Positions 33,208 to 45,309 of a stretch of 64,000 bases of DNA are shown here, piece after piece. A program made the position numbers and the translations under genes. The first letter of the stretch is position 1; the number at the start of each line of letters is the position of its first letter. The notes under the pieces were generated by a model, which worked only from the letters and a program-made list of their open reading frames with translations, did not search any database and was not told the origin of the DNA. Origin of the DNA: Cryoendolithus antarcticus (lineage: Eukaryota > Ascomycota > Dothideomycetes > Cladosporiales > Cladosporiaceae); NCBI GenBank assembly GCA_002077065.1, contig NAJO01000043.1, forward strand, positions 186,001 through 250,000. Direction: 5' to 3'.

Positions 33208-34324
33208 AATTATGCAGCTTTCGGATCACACGCCGTTCCGTGGACGCAAGACACTGGAGCAGACCAATATGCTCGTGAATGCAGAGTCGGCTGTAGGCTT
33301 CTGTCATAGCAAACTTGTAGCCAGACCAGTGTCATGCACGTGTCGATAACATGCCTATAGCACGGTCAACTGTAATGCTAATAGACGAAGTGGTCCAACT
33401 TTCGAAGTACAGCACCAAGGTGGCTGCCCACTTCCCGCTGATTACGCGCCCAGACTCTCGCTAGATGAGACGCCTTGAATGAGGTCTCACGCACTCATCT
33501 ATGCACGTCTTCGTCAATTCGACGCCACGCGGGTGTCACGCTGCAATGGAACGAAGCCTATGTGGATCGTGGACATGACAAGTTGCGGACGAGTCGGTGA
33601 CAAAAGCTCGCAATCCCGACGCCTCGGAGCTGGGACTCGTTTGTCACGCGGCAGTAGCGTGGCCAGCCGCCGCAAGGCAAAAAGCACGACCTCGCTCGGT
33701 GCTTGCTCCTTCTAGAAGACTAGACGAACGCACCACTCCACCCCTCGACATGCCTTCTCGCTTCTCTACAGCACCAAGCACTGCGGTCTCGCCTAACGGC
33801 CCGCTGCCAGACACCCATGTGAGTTCGGCGATCGCATTTAGGCTTTCATCGTAGGCGATTCTTGGCCCGCGCCAGACCCAGATCCACGCCGCGTGCTGGC
33901 TGCGTGTGCTGCGCCATTAGATGACGCTGTGATTTCCCCTACGCTCCGTATGCCGACTCGCCTGGCTGCTGCCGCTGGTGAGAGCCAAGAGCCAGTGAGG
34001 GCCTGGCTCCGGCTCCGCGATAGCGTTTGGACAAGCGAGAATGCGCGAGTTTCGTTCAGATTCATTTAGCTACGCGACAGGGTGGATGCGCGAGGCGTTC
34101 ATTCCTGCCGCCGTCGCCTGTCCGCTGATGGGAGTGGTGTATATGCCCATCTCGCCTCTTATTGCAGCCGTGTGCTTGCTTGAGGATGCATCCCTGGCGT
34201 TATGACTGCTGCCACTTACGACAGGAGTCTGCCCTTGCTTCTGGACGGCTATGCTGCACTTAAGGATGGACGGGGCGGTCTGTCTCCAAGGATGGGCTAT
34301 AGACATTCGGCTGGTCCGATAAGC
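33208..34324. other. 1.1 kb intergenic region with one open frame of unclear status
   Basis: Between TAN1 and the phosphotransferase-like gene. A frame at 33842-34069 reads AFIVGDSWPAPDPDPRR and is open for 75 codons. A possible leader at 33750-33818 (MPSRFSTAPSTAVSPNG) would need a 23-nt intron to join it, which is too short. The opposite strand is also open here, so this may only reflect GC-rich composition. Confidence 0.4.
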
Positions 34325-35333
34325 ATGTCAATTACGACGAAGCCTGTTAGATCTGTCGACCGCGCCACTGTTATGAAAGTTGCCGGTGCGGTATTGAAGT
34401 CGAGCAATATTCAGGTGGAAAGCTACCATGGCTGCCTGTACCGGACCTTCCTACTCCGGGCAAAGGACGACACCTTCTGTTTGATGAAGTGCATGCCGCA
34501 TCCCAGCATCCGACTCATGCGACTCGAGGACGACCAGCTCGCAACTGAGGCAGCGGTATTACGATTGCTCGACCGACGAGACGACATTGCCCCGGCTGTG
34601 GTAGACTATCAAGCGGCATCTTCAACTTTGGGGACATCCTACTTGATTTCGGGACCTTTTACCGGCACTGTGCTTGGTACTAGCAGCTCACCGCTTTCTG
34701 GAGAGCGACGCCAGACCCTCGATCGAAGTATTGGACGTCACGTTAGCCGTCTCGCCACGCTGACAGGCCGAGCCTTCGGACCTTTGCTCCGACCCTACAC
34801 CCAGTCCTGGGCGCAGTGCTTCGGGGCTTTGCTCGAGAGCGTTCTGCGAGACGCAGAGGACTGTCTGATCAGCCTGCCCTACGATGCCGTCCGACTGAGC
34901 ATCCGCAAGCACGCGTCTGCTCTTGACAAGATCTCCGAGCCCCAACTAACTCTTCTTGGTGCTGCTGGTGACGACAACGTTGCCTTCGACCCGCGCAGTC
35001 ATCGTCTGACTTCACTACTGGACTACGGAACGGCAATCTGGGGTGATCCAATGATGTCCGACTACCTTCGCAAGCCGAGCAAGGCATTTCTTGTAGGCTA
35101 CGGTGAACGAATTGTGGACGACTCAGACGCGCGGATACGACAACTCTTGTAAGTATCTCGAAATTGAAGTTCCTGTACACCGCTGACTCGTTCCAATCAG
35201 ATACATCCTATACCACGCTGTCTATTCGATCGTCGAGCAGTGCATCCGGCCACAGGCTGATGATGACTCGGGCGTGGCTCGCCGATCACTGACCACTGCG
35301 TTGCGGTGTCTCGTCACTCTGCCCGTACCCTGA
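34325..35333 (+). CDS. Aminoglycoside phosphotransferase-like protein with degenerate catalytic loop
   Basis: Exons 34325-35148 and 35201-35333 join in phase over a 52-bp intron (CTGAC branch). Start 34325 gives about 318 residues; an upstream in-frame ATG at 34202 adds 41. The fold resembles APH/choline-kinase-like proteins: a CLYRTFLLRAKDDTFCLMK strand with a candidate ATP-binding Lys, and a late LTSLLDYGTAIWGDP block equivalent to the metal-binding D-x-G/E and W-G-D-P signature. The usual H-G-D catalytic loop is replaced by LLGAAGDDNVAFD. The Asn position is kept but the His and catalytic Asp are not obvious, so activity is doubtful. Substrate unknown. Confidence 0.65.
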
Positions 35334-36341
35334 ACTCCACTCGAGCACTCGGCAATCTTTTTAACCATCGGGTGCAGACTGCGACGCTTGGGCTGAACAT
35401 CTACGGGCACGTCGCCCCTCCATCGCGGCCGCTTACATGGTCCAGGATCATGGCTCAGCCGCTGCGCTACTTTGTCCTACAGCGCTTCACATGCACGACC
35501 AGAACGATCACCGACGGGTGGTGCCGGTGACTCATACATTCGGGCAAGGCCGAGCTCAACACGAGCCGTCCGCGCATGTCTGTCGGCCATTGTGCGACCT
35601 GAAGCCAGGCTCTGCGCAAGCAAGCAATGGTGCGCAGCGTCGGCGATTGGCAGTAGTGCGTAACACTTGCCACGCCACGGACGATCGACGAAGCTTGGAG
35701 TCAAGGGGATAAGTCGAAGGAGCGCACTGCGAGCAGCGCAGCGTAGGACGATCGCATAGGCTTTCAGGGGTCGGGATCGTGATGTAATCGCTACTATAGC
35801 CTACATATTAGATGAAAACAGTACATGCTATGCCTTCGTGTGGCGATCACCTGCCTACCCTACATACCCTCCCATCCGCGTGCGCACAGACCACTTGAGA
35901 TACCCGGATCAACAATAGCACTGTCCATATTTCACTGCATCGTCCGTGATCACCAGTCATGCTTCCACAGTATGATAGCAATATCTTGGTGTTGATCCGG
36001 GTTTCGTGTGTCGAGTTTGTCCAACAAAGTATGCATTACCATCAAGTGGTGTCTGTTCTGTGACAAATGTGTAGTCACTTCCTGAATGGAACTCTCAGAT
36101 TGAAGTCAACGATGAGAACATCCGCTGTGGTAGTTTTTATTGACTCTGTAGGTGCTGCAGACCTTCATCAATGCCATTGAGATGACACTACATCGTCCAT
36201 GTGGTCACTAGTGTACAGTAGCTAAGCTATACAGTCGATTCTGTCATCGTCGGCCTTGATCACATGACCGTTTATAACCCCAACCCCAACCACATATGCG
36301 TAACCCTAATCCGTTGCAGCAACATCGACTGCATGCATCCT
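35334..36341. other. 1.0 kb intergenic region
   Basis: Convergent 3' flanks of the phosphotransferase-like gene and SQS1. It is somewhat AT-richer from about 35760 onward. A short run of CCCCAA and CCCTAA units near 36275-36311 is too brief to be telomeric. No gene was recognised. Confidence 0.5.
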
Positions 36342-39058
36342 CTAACCCAGCCCAGCTTTTCCAGCCTTCATGATCTGCGCAACAGGCACCAGCAACCCTT
36401 CGCCATCCTTGCCCAACGCCGTCCCCTTTGTCCACCCCATCTTCTCCATTAATCGATGCCCAAAATTATCCGCACTGATCTCCTTCGCGCCAGCACCAAC
36501 CACCTCACCATCCCTCAGTCCATGTCCTGCCACACCGCCCCCTCTAACCCCACGAGAAGCCATACCGCCACCTCTTCCACCACGACCAGCAGGGGAGAAC
36601 TTATTAGCCTTGCCCTTGTACGAGGAGTTCTTCAGGAAGCCGCGCTGGCTCGCCGCGATGATGCGATTGAAGTGCATTTCGCAGTATTCAAGCGTCTTCG
36701 TAGTCTTATAGAGCATTGGGAAGCGCTTCTTGCCTGAGCCCTGGCTCTTGCTCGTAAGATTCAGGCGACCGGCGATAGCGTGCAGCGCCGCGCGGTCGAC
36801 TTTGTCCATCGGCGGGAACTTTTTCGCATCTAGCTCATCATCTTGCAGGAACTGCCTCAGCTCTTCGTGGAATTGACTGAGCGTCATGCCTTGTGTGTAC
36901 TTGGCTGTCAGGTCTGGGGTGCCGTTCATCCCGAGTAAGCCAGCCATGCGAAGTTCCTCACGCTCGCGCTTTTTGGCAGATTTCTTCGACCGGTCCTTGT
37001 CCCAAGTGTCGTGTAGTACTTCACGCAGGTCTTCGTCGGAGAGCGCTTCGAGTTCTGCTGGGAGCTTGCCTTTGCGACCTTTCTTCGTCGGGCGCAAAGA
37101 GGGACGGTCGAAGTCCATGATGTCGAAGCCATTGTCGCCGTACTGATCTACCGCGTCTGCGAGCGCAGACGCATTCGGGAAGCTCAAGCCGTTCTTTTTC
37201 CGGCGTGGTGCGCTGCGCGTCGACTGGGAAAGAGCAATATGCTGTAGCCCTGCTTTTGCTTCCCTTACATCGCCAAAGCCTTCGGTGTCGATGTCCACGA
37301 ACGTGCCGTCGTCTATCACAATGTCGTCACCCTCAATGCCGAGCTCTTCCTGCTTTTGCAGCAATCGCGCGACAGTCTCATCGTCCATCTGGTCCCGCCG
37401 CCGTTGTCGCAGATCCTCCTCATCCTCCCACTGCTCTTGCTCATCATACTCCAGATCCTCCTCAAGGTCGCTAGAGTCGTAGTCCGAGGCGTTCAATCCA
37501 TCGTCGTCAAGCTCACTAAGGTCCTGGCCAATGACGTCGTCGTCCGAGTTGTCCGAGTCATCTGACCCACTCCCCATAGACTGCAGTGGGCTGAAGTCGA
37601 TGTCGCGGGTGCTCGGGTCGAGTAGCTCATCGTCCGCGATTGCACGCCCGTCCACTACAATTGACGGACCCGCAGCAGCAGATCTTGGCGCTAGCAGATC
37701 GTCCACGTCCTCTCCCTGCTCTCGTAGGTTCTCGAGGTAGTCCTTGCATGCTGCCATCTCCTCGTCGCTGTCGTCAGAGTTCAGCTCCCGTGCTTCAGCG
37801 TTGATCTCCCGCAATTCCCTGTTCTGCCTTTTGCGCCCACGCTTTCCTCGTCTGCTCGCAGTCTCGGCGCTCTGCGACTGACCCACAGCCCTTTGTGAGC
37901 TTCTCTTGCTCTTGATCGCTTCCTTGAGTTCCGCACGCAGCGCCGCGACACTCTCTGGTGACGGGCTCTCAACATGATCTCCTGTATTGCCGTAGTTCAG
38001 CGACGCAGCCAGATCGACATTGGGCACTCGCTGGTTCTGTTTTCTCCACCAGCCGTTCTCAACTGGCTTGAAGCCCTGTGCTGGATATGCCTCTTGAGCG
38101 GCCCACCCAGGCGCCTTTGCCCAACCGCTGGCTCTTATCGCCGGGGTGTTCCCATTTTTCCCGTCCAGACTTCCAGGTGTCACTGTCTCAGACGGCTCAA
38201 GAGAGACACCAAGCGCCTTTAGAAGCTCGTCTGTTACATGCGCCTCTTCCTGCTGCACGGACACAGGACTTTGGGGTCGTCTTACGGTGCGTGCCTGTGG
38301 CTTCGGTCGCTCCGTCAATGGATCATCGAGGACTATGGGTTGGTTGCGGCCGCGGAAGACAATTTCATCCCCACTCGAGTCTGAGAGAGATGGTGAGCGT
38401 GGCCGGATCAGCGCTTTACCCTTGCCCTTCGATTTGCCGCTCAAGGACATATCACCGACAGTGTCGATCACAAAAGATGGCGCTTCGGCGCGTAGTGGTG
38501 TTGGAGCTTTACGTGACTGTGGTGGCTCGAGATCACTAGCTCCATCAAGGCCAAACATTGCAGACGTTTGCTCTCGCGTAGTCTCGTGAATGTGCATGGC
38601 CTGGGTGCCGTTGGAGATCTCCATCTCAATGTCCTCGACGATGTTGGTCTGGATGGCAGCGTCCATCTCACCCTCGTCCGCGTCTTCGTCGCCGTCATCA
38701 ATTGACTCGTCGTCAAGCGCAGCAACCACAAGCGGCACGTCTTCGATCGGCGCATCATCTCCACTCGGCTTCGGTGATGCGCTCACGAAGGAGATTGCTT
38801 GATGTCGCAGTCTCACAGCTGCTCGTCCTGGAGTAGAGTCTCCGGATCGCTGTGTGAAGCCGCGAAAGCTGGGTCCGGCCGGCTCGTCTGATCGTAGTCA
38901 GTTCTCTGCATTGGGTGGCAAACTTGCAGGCATCATGTACCATCGTCGTCGAAGTACACGTCGCGCTTTCCCTGCTTTACGAAGGGCGCTCTTCCTCCAG
39001 GTGACTTTTGCGCCTTCTGTTTCTTCCCGGCCCTGCCCTTGGGCGATTTCTTGGGCAT
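36342..39058 (-). CDS. SQS1: R3H and G-patch protein Sqs1/Pfa1
   Basis: Exon 1 (38941-39058) starts at MPKKSPKGRAGKKQKAQK and joins exon 2 (36342-38887) in phase over a 53-bp intron with an AACTGACTACGATCAG acceptor, giving 887 residues. The order is a basic N-terminus, long acidic and Ser-rich disordered regions, an R3H region near residues 740-800 (AALHAIAGRLNLTSKS, EYCEMHFNRIIAASQR), an Arg/Gly-rich stretch, and a C-terminal G-patch (HRLMEKMGWTKGTALGKDGE). In yeast this protein activates the helicase Prp43 in splicing and in 20S pre-rRNA cleavage by Nob1. It acts in nucleus and cytoplasm. Confidence 0.9.
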
Positions 39059-39572
39059 ATCTCCCTGCAATCTTGGGTTTCTGTACTGGTCCACAGGAGA
39101 ACTGCGAAATAGAAGGAGAAGAATGTAAATAGCGAACTCTGTACACGCACGAAGAGAGCGACTTTGGTCAGTAAAGACAGGCTGTGCAATTGAACAATAG
39201 ATCAATCATCAATGGAAGTGGTCCGCGAGTACATCGACGCTTCATGACGAAACGCTAGGATCGGGTCTTGGCGATCTGATGCAGGAATGTGGGGCACTCC
39301 ACTAGCGACTCCAGGCACCGCGAGCTTGCGATAGCAGCGATATGAGTGATCAGCTTCCTGTGCTTGCGTCTTGTCATAGCTCAGTCCTGAGATAGTCTTG
39401 TGTGTTTCTCCTGGGCCACGATTCCCGCAATTCCAGTATCGGGAAGGAGCCTAAGATACCTCTACCGTCGTAGCATCACCTGCTCTCATGACCAACACCT
39501 GACCCATGCCACTATAGCTGTTTGCTTAAGAAACTCATTTCCCTCTTGTCGACTAGGACAGTCAAGGCCAAC
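39059..39572. promoter_or_regulatory. Divergent promoter of SQS1 and ATG4
   Basis: A 514-bp gap between divergent start codons. No motif was assigned. Confidence 0.45.
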
Positions 39573-40957
39573 ATGGCCAACAACGACTTCTCTCACTTCA
39601 GCAAGAAAGTCGTGCAGTACTTCTGGGATCCTCTACCAAGGAACGAGGATGCCTCTCAGATCTGGTGCCTGGGGCGATCATACGATTCGAGGTACCAGGA
39701 TGCACGGCAATCGAAAGTGCTTGGGACCTCGCCGTCTGGAGAGTCGACATCCTCTAAAGCTGACTCAGCCGTAGCCACTGAGACAGCAGCGAAGCCAGAG
39801 AGTGAGTGGGAGACTGTTGAACGAAGTCCATCAGTAGGGGCTGAGGAGTCAACCTTGAAGGGCCAGGTAGAGCTGTCAGTATCGGAGGAAGAGGCTCTTG
39901 GGTGGCCATCCGAGTTCCTGGATGATCTCGAGGCGAAGTTATGGCTCACATACCGGTCAAACTTCACGCCCATACCCAGATCACCCGACCCGGCTGCCAC
40001 CTCGAACATGTCATTCTCGACAAGACTTCGAAACTTGACTGCACAAGCTGGCTTCACGAGCGATACGGGCTGGGGCTGCATGATCAGGAGCGGGCAAAGC
40101 ATGCTTGCGAACACCTTAGCAGAGCTGCGGCTGGGCAGGGATTGGCGAGTTGGCAAAGAGAAGCAAGCACACAAGGACCTGCTCGCACTGTTCGCAGACG
40201 CGCCAGAAGCTCCATTCAGCATACACAAGTATGTCGAGCATGGCGCGCAGGCATGTGGCAAGCATCCTGGAGAGTGGTTCGGCCCCAGTGCGACTGCGAG
40301 ATGCATACAGTGAGCCCAATCATGACGGTCCATCGCTCCAACCTTATTCACTAACAACTCTACAGAGCCCTCGTCGCGAAGAATCCCTCTCTCAATCTCC
40401 GCGTCTACGTTCGTCCAGACGATAGCGACGTCTACGCTGCATCCGTCATTCAAACGGCCACAGCACTCTCCGCAAACGAAACCTTCGAACCCACTCTCAT
40501 CCTCCTCGGCGTCCGGCTGGGCATCGACCGCATCACGCCCGTCTACCACGCAGCCCTCAGATCCCTCCTCGAACTCCCCCAATCAGTAGGCATAGCCGGT
40601 GGCCGCCCTTCATCCTCACATTACTTCCTCGGTCACCAAGGAGATGTGTTCTTCTATCTCGACCCTCACACTACTCGGTCTGCGTTACCCTTAGATCCGT
40701 CAGAGGAGGATATAGCGACCTGCCATACCCGCCGGGTACGACGGATAGGGCTGGCGGAGATGGACCCCAGCATGCTTCTCGGATTTCTCGTTAAGAGTAA
40801 AGACGACTTTGAGGACTGGAGAAGGAGGTTGGGGGGGTGTGGAGGCAAGGCTGTGGTGCACGTGCATGAACGGGAGCCGAGGTATGCTACGGGGGTTGAG
40901 AGGGAGGGGGCGGAGGACGAGGTGGAGGCTTGGGATGAGACGGGCGATGAGACTTGA
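39573..40957 (+). CDS. ATG4: Autophagy cysteine protease Atg4
   Basis: Exons 39573-40309 and 40366-40957 join in phase over a 56-bp intron with a CACTAAC branch, giving 442 residues. The peptidase C54 fold is clear: IWCLGRSYDSRYQ near the N-terminus, the catalytic Cys in TSDTGWGCMIRSGQSM, and the Asp and His in FFYLDPHTTR. FLGHQGD precedes the latter. Atg4 trims the C-terminus of Atg8 and later releases Atg8 from phosphatidylethanolamine during autophagy in the cytosol. The acidic C-terminal tail is poorly conserved. Confidence 0.95.
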
Positions 40958-41646
40958 GGTCGCTCAAGTGATTGTGACTCGCCTAAGGGTGAAGCGATGC
41001 AATGAGCGGGTGGTAGAGGACCTACCTGGCTGCCTCACCTGAGCATTGCGAGTGGTGGATTTGGAGTCTGGATGGGATGGGGCGAGATGCATCGGAGGAT
41101 ATACCTGGAGCATCTTACGTAGCGTCATGATATTCTGCACTCCGCGCACTGCTCTTCAATACAGAAGCCATGCCGTCATATGTTTGTATCGTCTGAAGTC
41201 GACCAAGGCAGCGGTGTGCACGGAGCACAGCCAAATCGCGAAATCGCCACGCTCGACCAGTTCGGGAAAGCAGCACAACAAATGCGGTGCCATCTGATAT
41301 GCAGGTAGCTCACAGATGTCGATGTGGCTGTAGCAGATAGTGTGGGAACTCCAGAGTGATTCACGTGAAGTAGAAACGAGATAGAGGTTGAAGTTGTTGA
41401 TCATGCATTCATCTGCTCTACCTCTCCCCGTCTCCCGCGCCGTACTGTACAGCACCCTCTCGCGGAGACACCTCGCTGCCATCTCAGCAGCAGCAGCAGA
41501 CAGCCATGGTATTCTGCTCGCACCGCCCAAGTAAGAAAAGATGACACCCAAGTCGACTACCCATTGCCGACTCGTGCCTCAACGCCCATATGAACCCACC
41601 CTCATGATATCAAGAAAAAGCACCCGCTTCAACTAGGCGTGAGCGC
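40958..41646. other. Intergenic region between convergent ATG4 and H2B
   Basis: Convergent 3' flanks over 689 bp. No conserved frame or RNA was seen. Confidence 0.5.
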
Positions 41647-42269
<623 letters not shown>

Positions 42270-42744
42270 TTGAGCGGTATGTGAGTCTAAAAGACGCGGT
42301 TTTTGATGTTGACTGGATGTGGTGGATGAGTTGAGTTGACTTATGGTGATGGATGTCGATGGATACTGGCGTGCGGTGATGAAGAGGAAGAAGAAGTGCA
42401 AGCGATGGTGAGGAAGTGGGACGGCGTCGCTCTTGTAGTGCGTGCGCCCGCTGCGTGAGGTGCTCTGTGATTGCGGGCAGCCGCGAAACGCGCCTGTGCG
42501 CTAAGCCTAATCGGGCGCAATCAACACCGAACTTCGCGCAGGCTCGTGCCAAGCCGTGCAATCAAACCCGCTGCTGCGATTGTGCACCCCGCTACTTCTT
42601 AAACCCCAGCGCGCCGTCACCAACACCGCTGCCTCTCCTCTTCTCTTCTTCATTCACGACCATCGACATCAACCCACGTACTCATCTCATCCAGCTTATC
42701 CAACTCACCCACCTCAGCAACCCAATCCATCCAAATCCATCAAA
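42270..42744. promoter_or_regulatory. Shared divergent H2B-H2A promoter
   Basis: A 475-bp region between the two histone start codons. The divergent arrangement is the standard fungal one and implies co-regulated S-phase expression. I did not assign individual activator sites. Confidence 0.7.
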
Positions 42745-43396
<652 letters not shown>

Positions 43397-44368
43397 GTTT
43401 CTTCTCAATCACACTGGGTTCTGGCGTCGGGGGTTTGATGACACTGGGTTCATCATGGGTATGAGCACTGAGATGGGGTTCTCACGAGTGCTTTTCCATA
43501 TTGCTTTTGGCATGTTCATGCGACTGGGAGGTTGAAATGCAGGGGCCTGCGAGATGTACAGTGCGCCCAAAGGAGAGGCGCCTTCGTGCGTGACGGCGGT
43601 GCAGTAGGCAGCGAGAATGATGAATGATACCACCTTACCAAGCACTGCCTTCTCAGCTTTTCATGCCGTTGCTCCACACTTGCAAGTATCTGGTCTCTTA
43701 CACATCCATTTCTTCCATGTTCAATTGACAAGCAAAACTGCAAGCATTACAGCTCCTTACGTCCAGTCACATCTGGATCCAGGAGCTTGTCACCAGGTGA
43801 TACGGAGCAGCGGCAGAGGGCATGCAGCAGTCCCGGCACCTTTCACGAGATCAAGGCATCCAAGAGAGAGCAGGCCAAGATCTGAAAAGTCACGTTGCAC
43901 GGCAGACGCCCCGCTCTCTAGACTCGCATCACGCACACTCCACGATAGGACAACTTCTGCTACGTGCTCCTGCTACATGCTCCAGCTACAGCTCCTCAAC
44001 ATCTCCAGGACGACGACTTCGCTACGCCATGTCGAAGCTCGTGTAGCAAAGGAGCTGAGGCCGCGTGGGAAGATGGGTACCGAATTTCTCACTTCATCTT
44101 GATCACTGCGTTCTCTGCGTGCGCTTCACCTCTCATCACTCACTGCTCGTTCGCGCCTTCCCTCGCTACGAGTCTTCGCTCAATTTCCCATTCGTGTCTC
44201 CTGTGCGTGTGATCTGCCAAATCCTGCCTGGCCACAACCGTTAACTCGCTCCCCAACAACTACTACCCTTTTGACTTCACTACCAAAATCTGCAACCCAA
44301 CAACACCCAACTTGCATACTCACAAATCCTCATCAAGGATCCCCACGACAAGTGCCAAGACAGCAACA
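43397..44368. other. Intergenic region
   Basis: A 972-bp region. A 161-codon frame at 43617-44102 has no recognisable features and is probably chance. The right half is CT-rich, as fungal promoters often are. Confidence 0.5.
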
Positions 44369-44878
44369 ATGCCTCTCTCCGCCAAACAGCTCGAGGTGCG
44401 TGTGCCCTTACCATAACACTCCTACCTGGCTTCTCACCCTCAGCATATCAGCTAAACCTTCCCACAGTACCTCGCCCTAACCTGGCAATGATTCGAACTC
44501 GAGCCCAAAATCGACTTTGCCAAGTTCGCCAAACTGGCAAACCTCGCCTCCGCGAACTCCGCCCGCGAACTCCTGCGCGTGACCAAGAAGAAGCTGCGTG
44601 AGGACTGTGGTGCCTTTCAGCCGGTCAATGGGGATTCCAACGGTGGCATGAGTCCCAAATCTGCTTCCAAAGCGACGCCGGAGGCTACGCCCAAGAAGCA
44701 TCAGACTGCTTCGACTAGCGATGACGATGAGGAGATTGAATCTTCGAGTAAGAAGGGGAGCAAGCGTGGGAGAAAGGACGGGGAGGAGGGGGAGGAGGGA
44801 CAGGAGAGAATGGTGGTGAAGAGGGAGGAGAGTGGAGAGGAGGATGCTGAGGTGGGAGCGGAGGAGGGGTTGTTCTGA
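44369..44878 (+). pseudogene. Small conserved fungal gene interrupted by an in-frame TGA
   Basis: ATG 44369 opens MPLSAKQLE. A 72-bp intron (44396-44467, CCCACAG acceptor) leads to YLALTWQ, then TGA at 44489-44491, then FELEPKIDFAKFAKLANLAS in the same frame. That frame stays open through a Lys/Glu/Ser-rich tail to the stop at 44876-44878. It looks like a family with the start M-P-L-x-A-K-Q-L-E-Y-L-A-L, where Cys (TGC or TGT) would be expected at the stop. A poor alternative acceptor (CTCGAG|CCC) would splice past the stop in phase. It may be a pseudogene, a sequencing error or an unusual splice. No function is known to me. Confidence 0.6.
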
Positions 44879-45309
44879 GCGTGACTGCGAGAGTGTTGGG
44901 TGTGGTCCTTTTGGTGGCGATGCTGTCAGATAGGCTGCCAAAAGGGCGACAGCTCGAGATACGGCAGAAGCCCCTCCTTGGCTGTCAGACTGTACCAGTG
45001 CTGGCAAGGAGAGACTTGGCAGTAACTTGGCCGAAGCATGACGGTCCTGGGAGACTCGTTGGAGACGGCCTAGCGAAACAAATACTCCAATAGCCAGCCA
45101 GTCTACCCCGAGACCATTAAGCTTCACAACGGCTCTCGTGCTTTTCAGCAGTACTTGTTTTCTGTGAAAGGTTTCCATGACGAGGTATGTACTTACATCT
45201 GACCCACTCATCAACACCTCTCAAACGGACAGTCCATACATCTGCATTGCGTGTGCAGTCGCCTGCGCCCCAAAACGCCCAAGAACACCTCCCATACCCA
45301 CTACCATAC
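44879..45309. other. Intergenic region
   Basis: A 431-bp gap between convergent genes. Nothing was recognised. Confidence 0.5.

Noticed and set aside
36275..36311. CCCCAA/CCCTAA units suggesting interstitial telomere repeat
   Set aside because: Only two or three imperfect units, which is easily chance in an intergenic region.
38078..38589. Plus-strand frames of about 150 codons inside SQS1
   Set aside because: Antisense shadows of the low-complexity part of SQS1.
43617..44102. 161-codon plus-strand frame between H2A and the TGA-bearing gene
   Set aside because: No recognisable domain, intron signal or homology pattern; likely upstream and untranslated DNA.
44489..44499. GATTCGAACTC resembling a tRNA T-loop
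   Set aside because: No acceptor or anticodon stem can be formed around it, and it lies in the coding frame of the interrupted gene.
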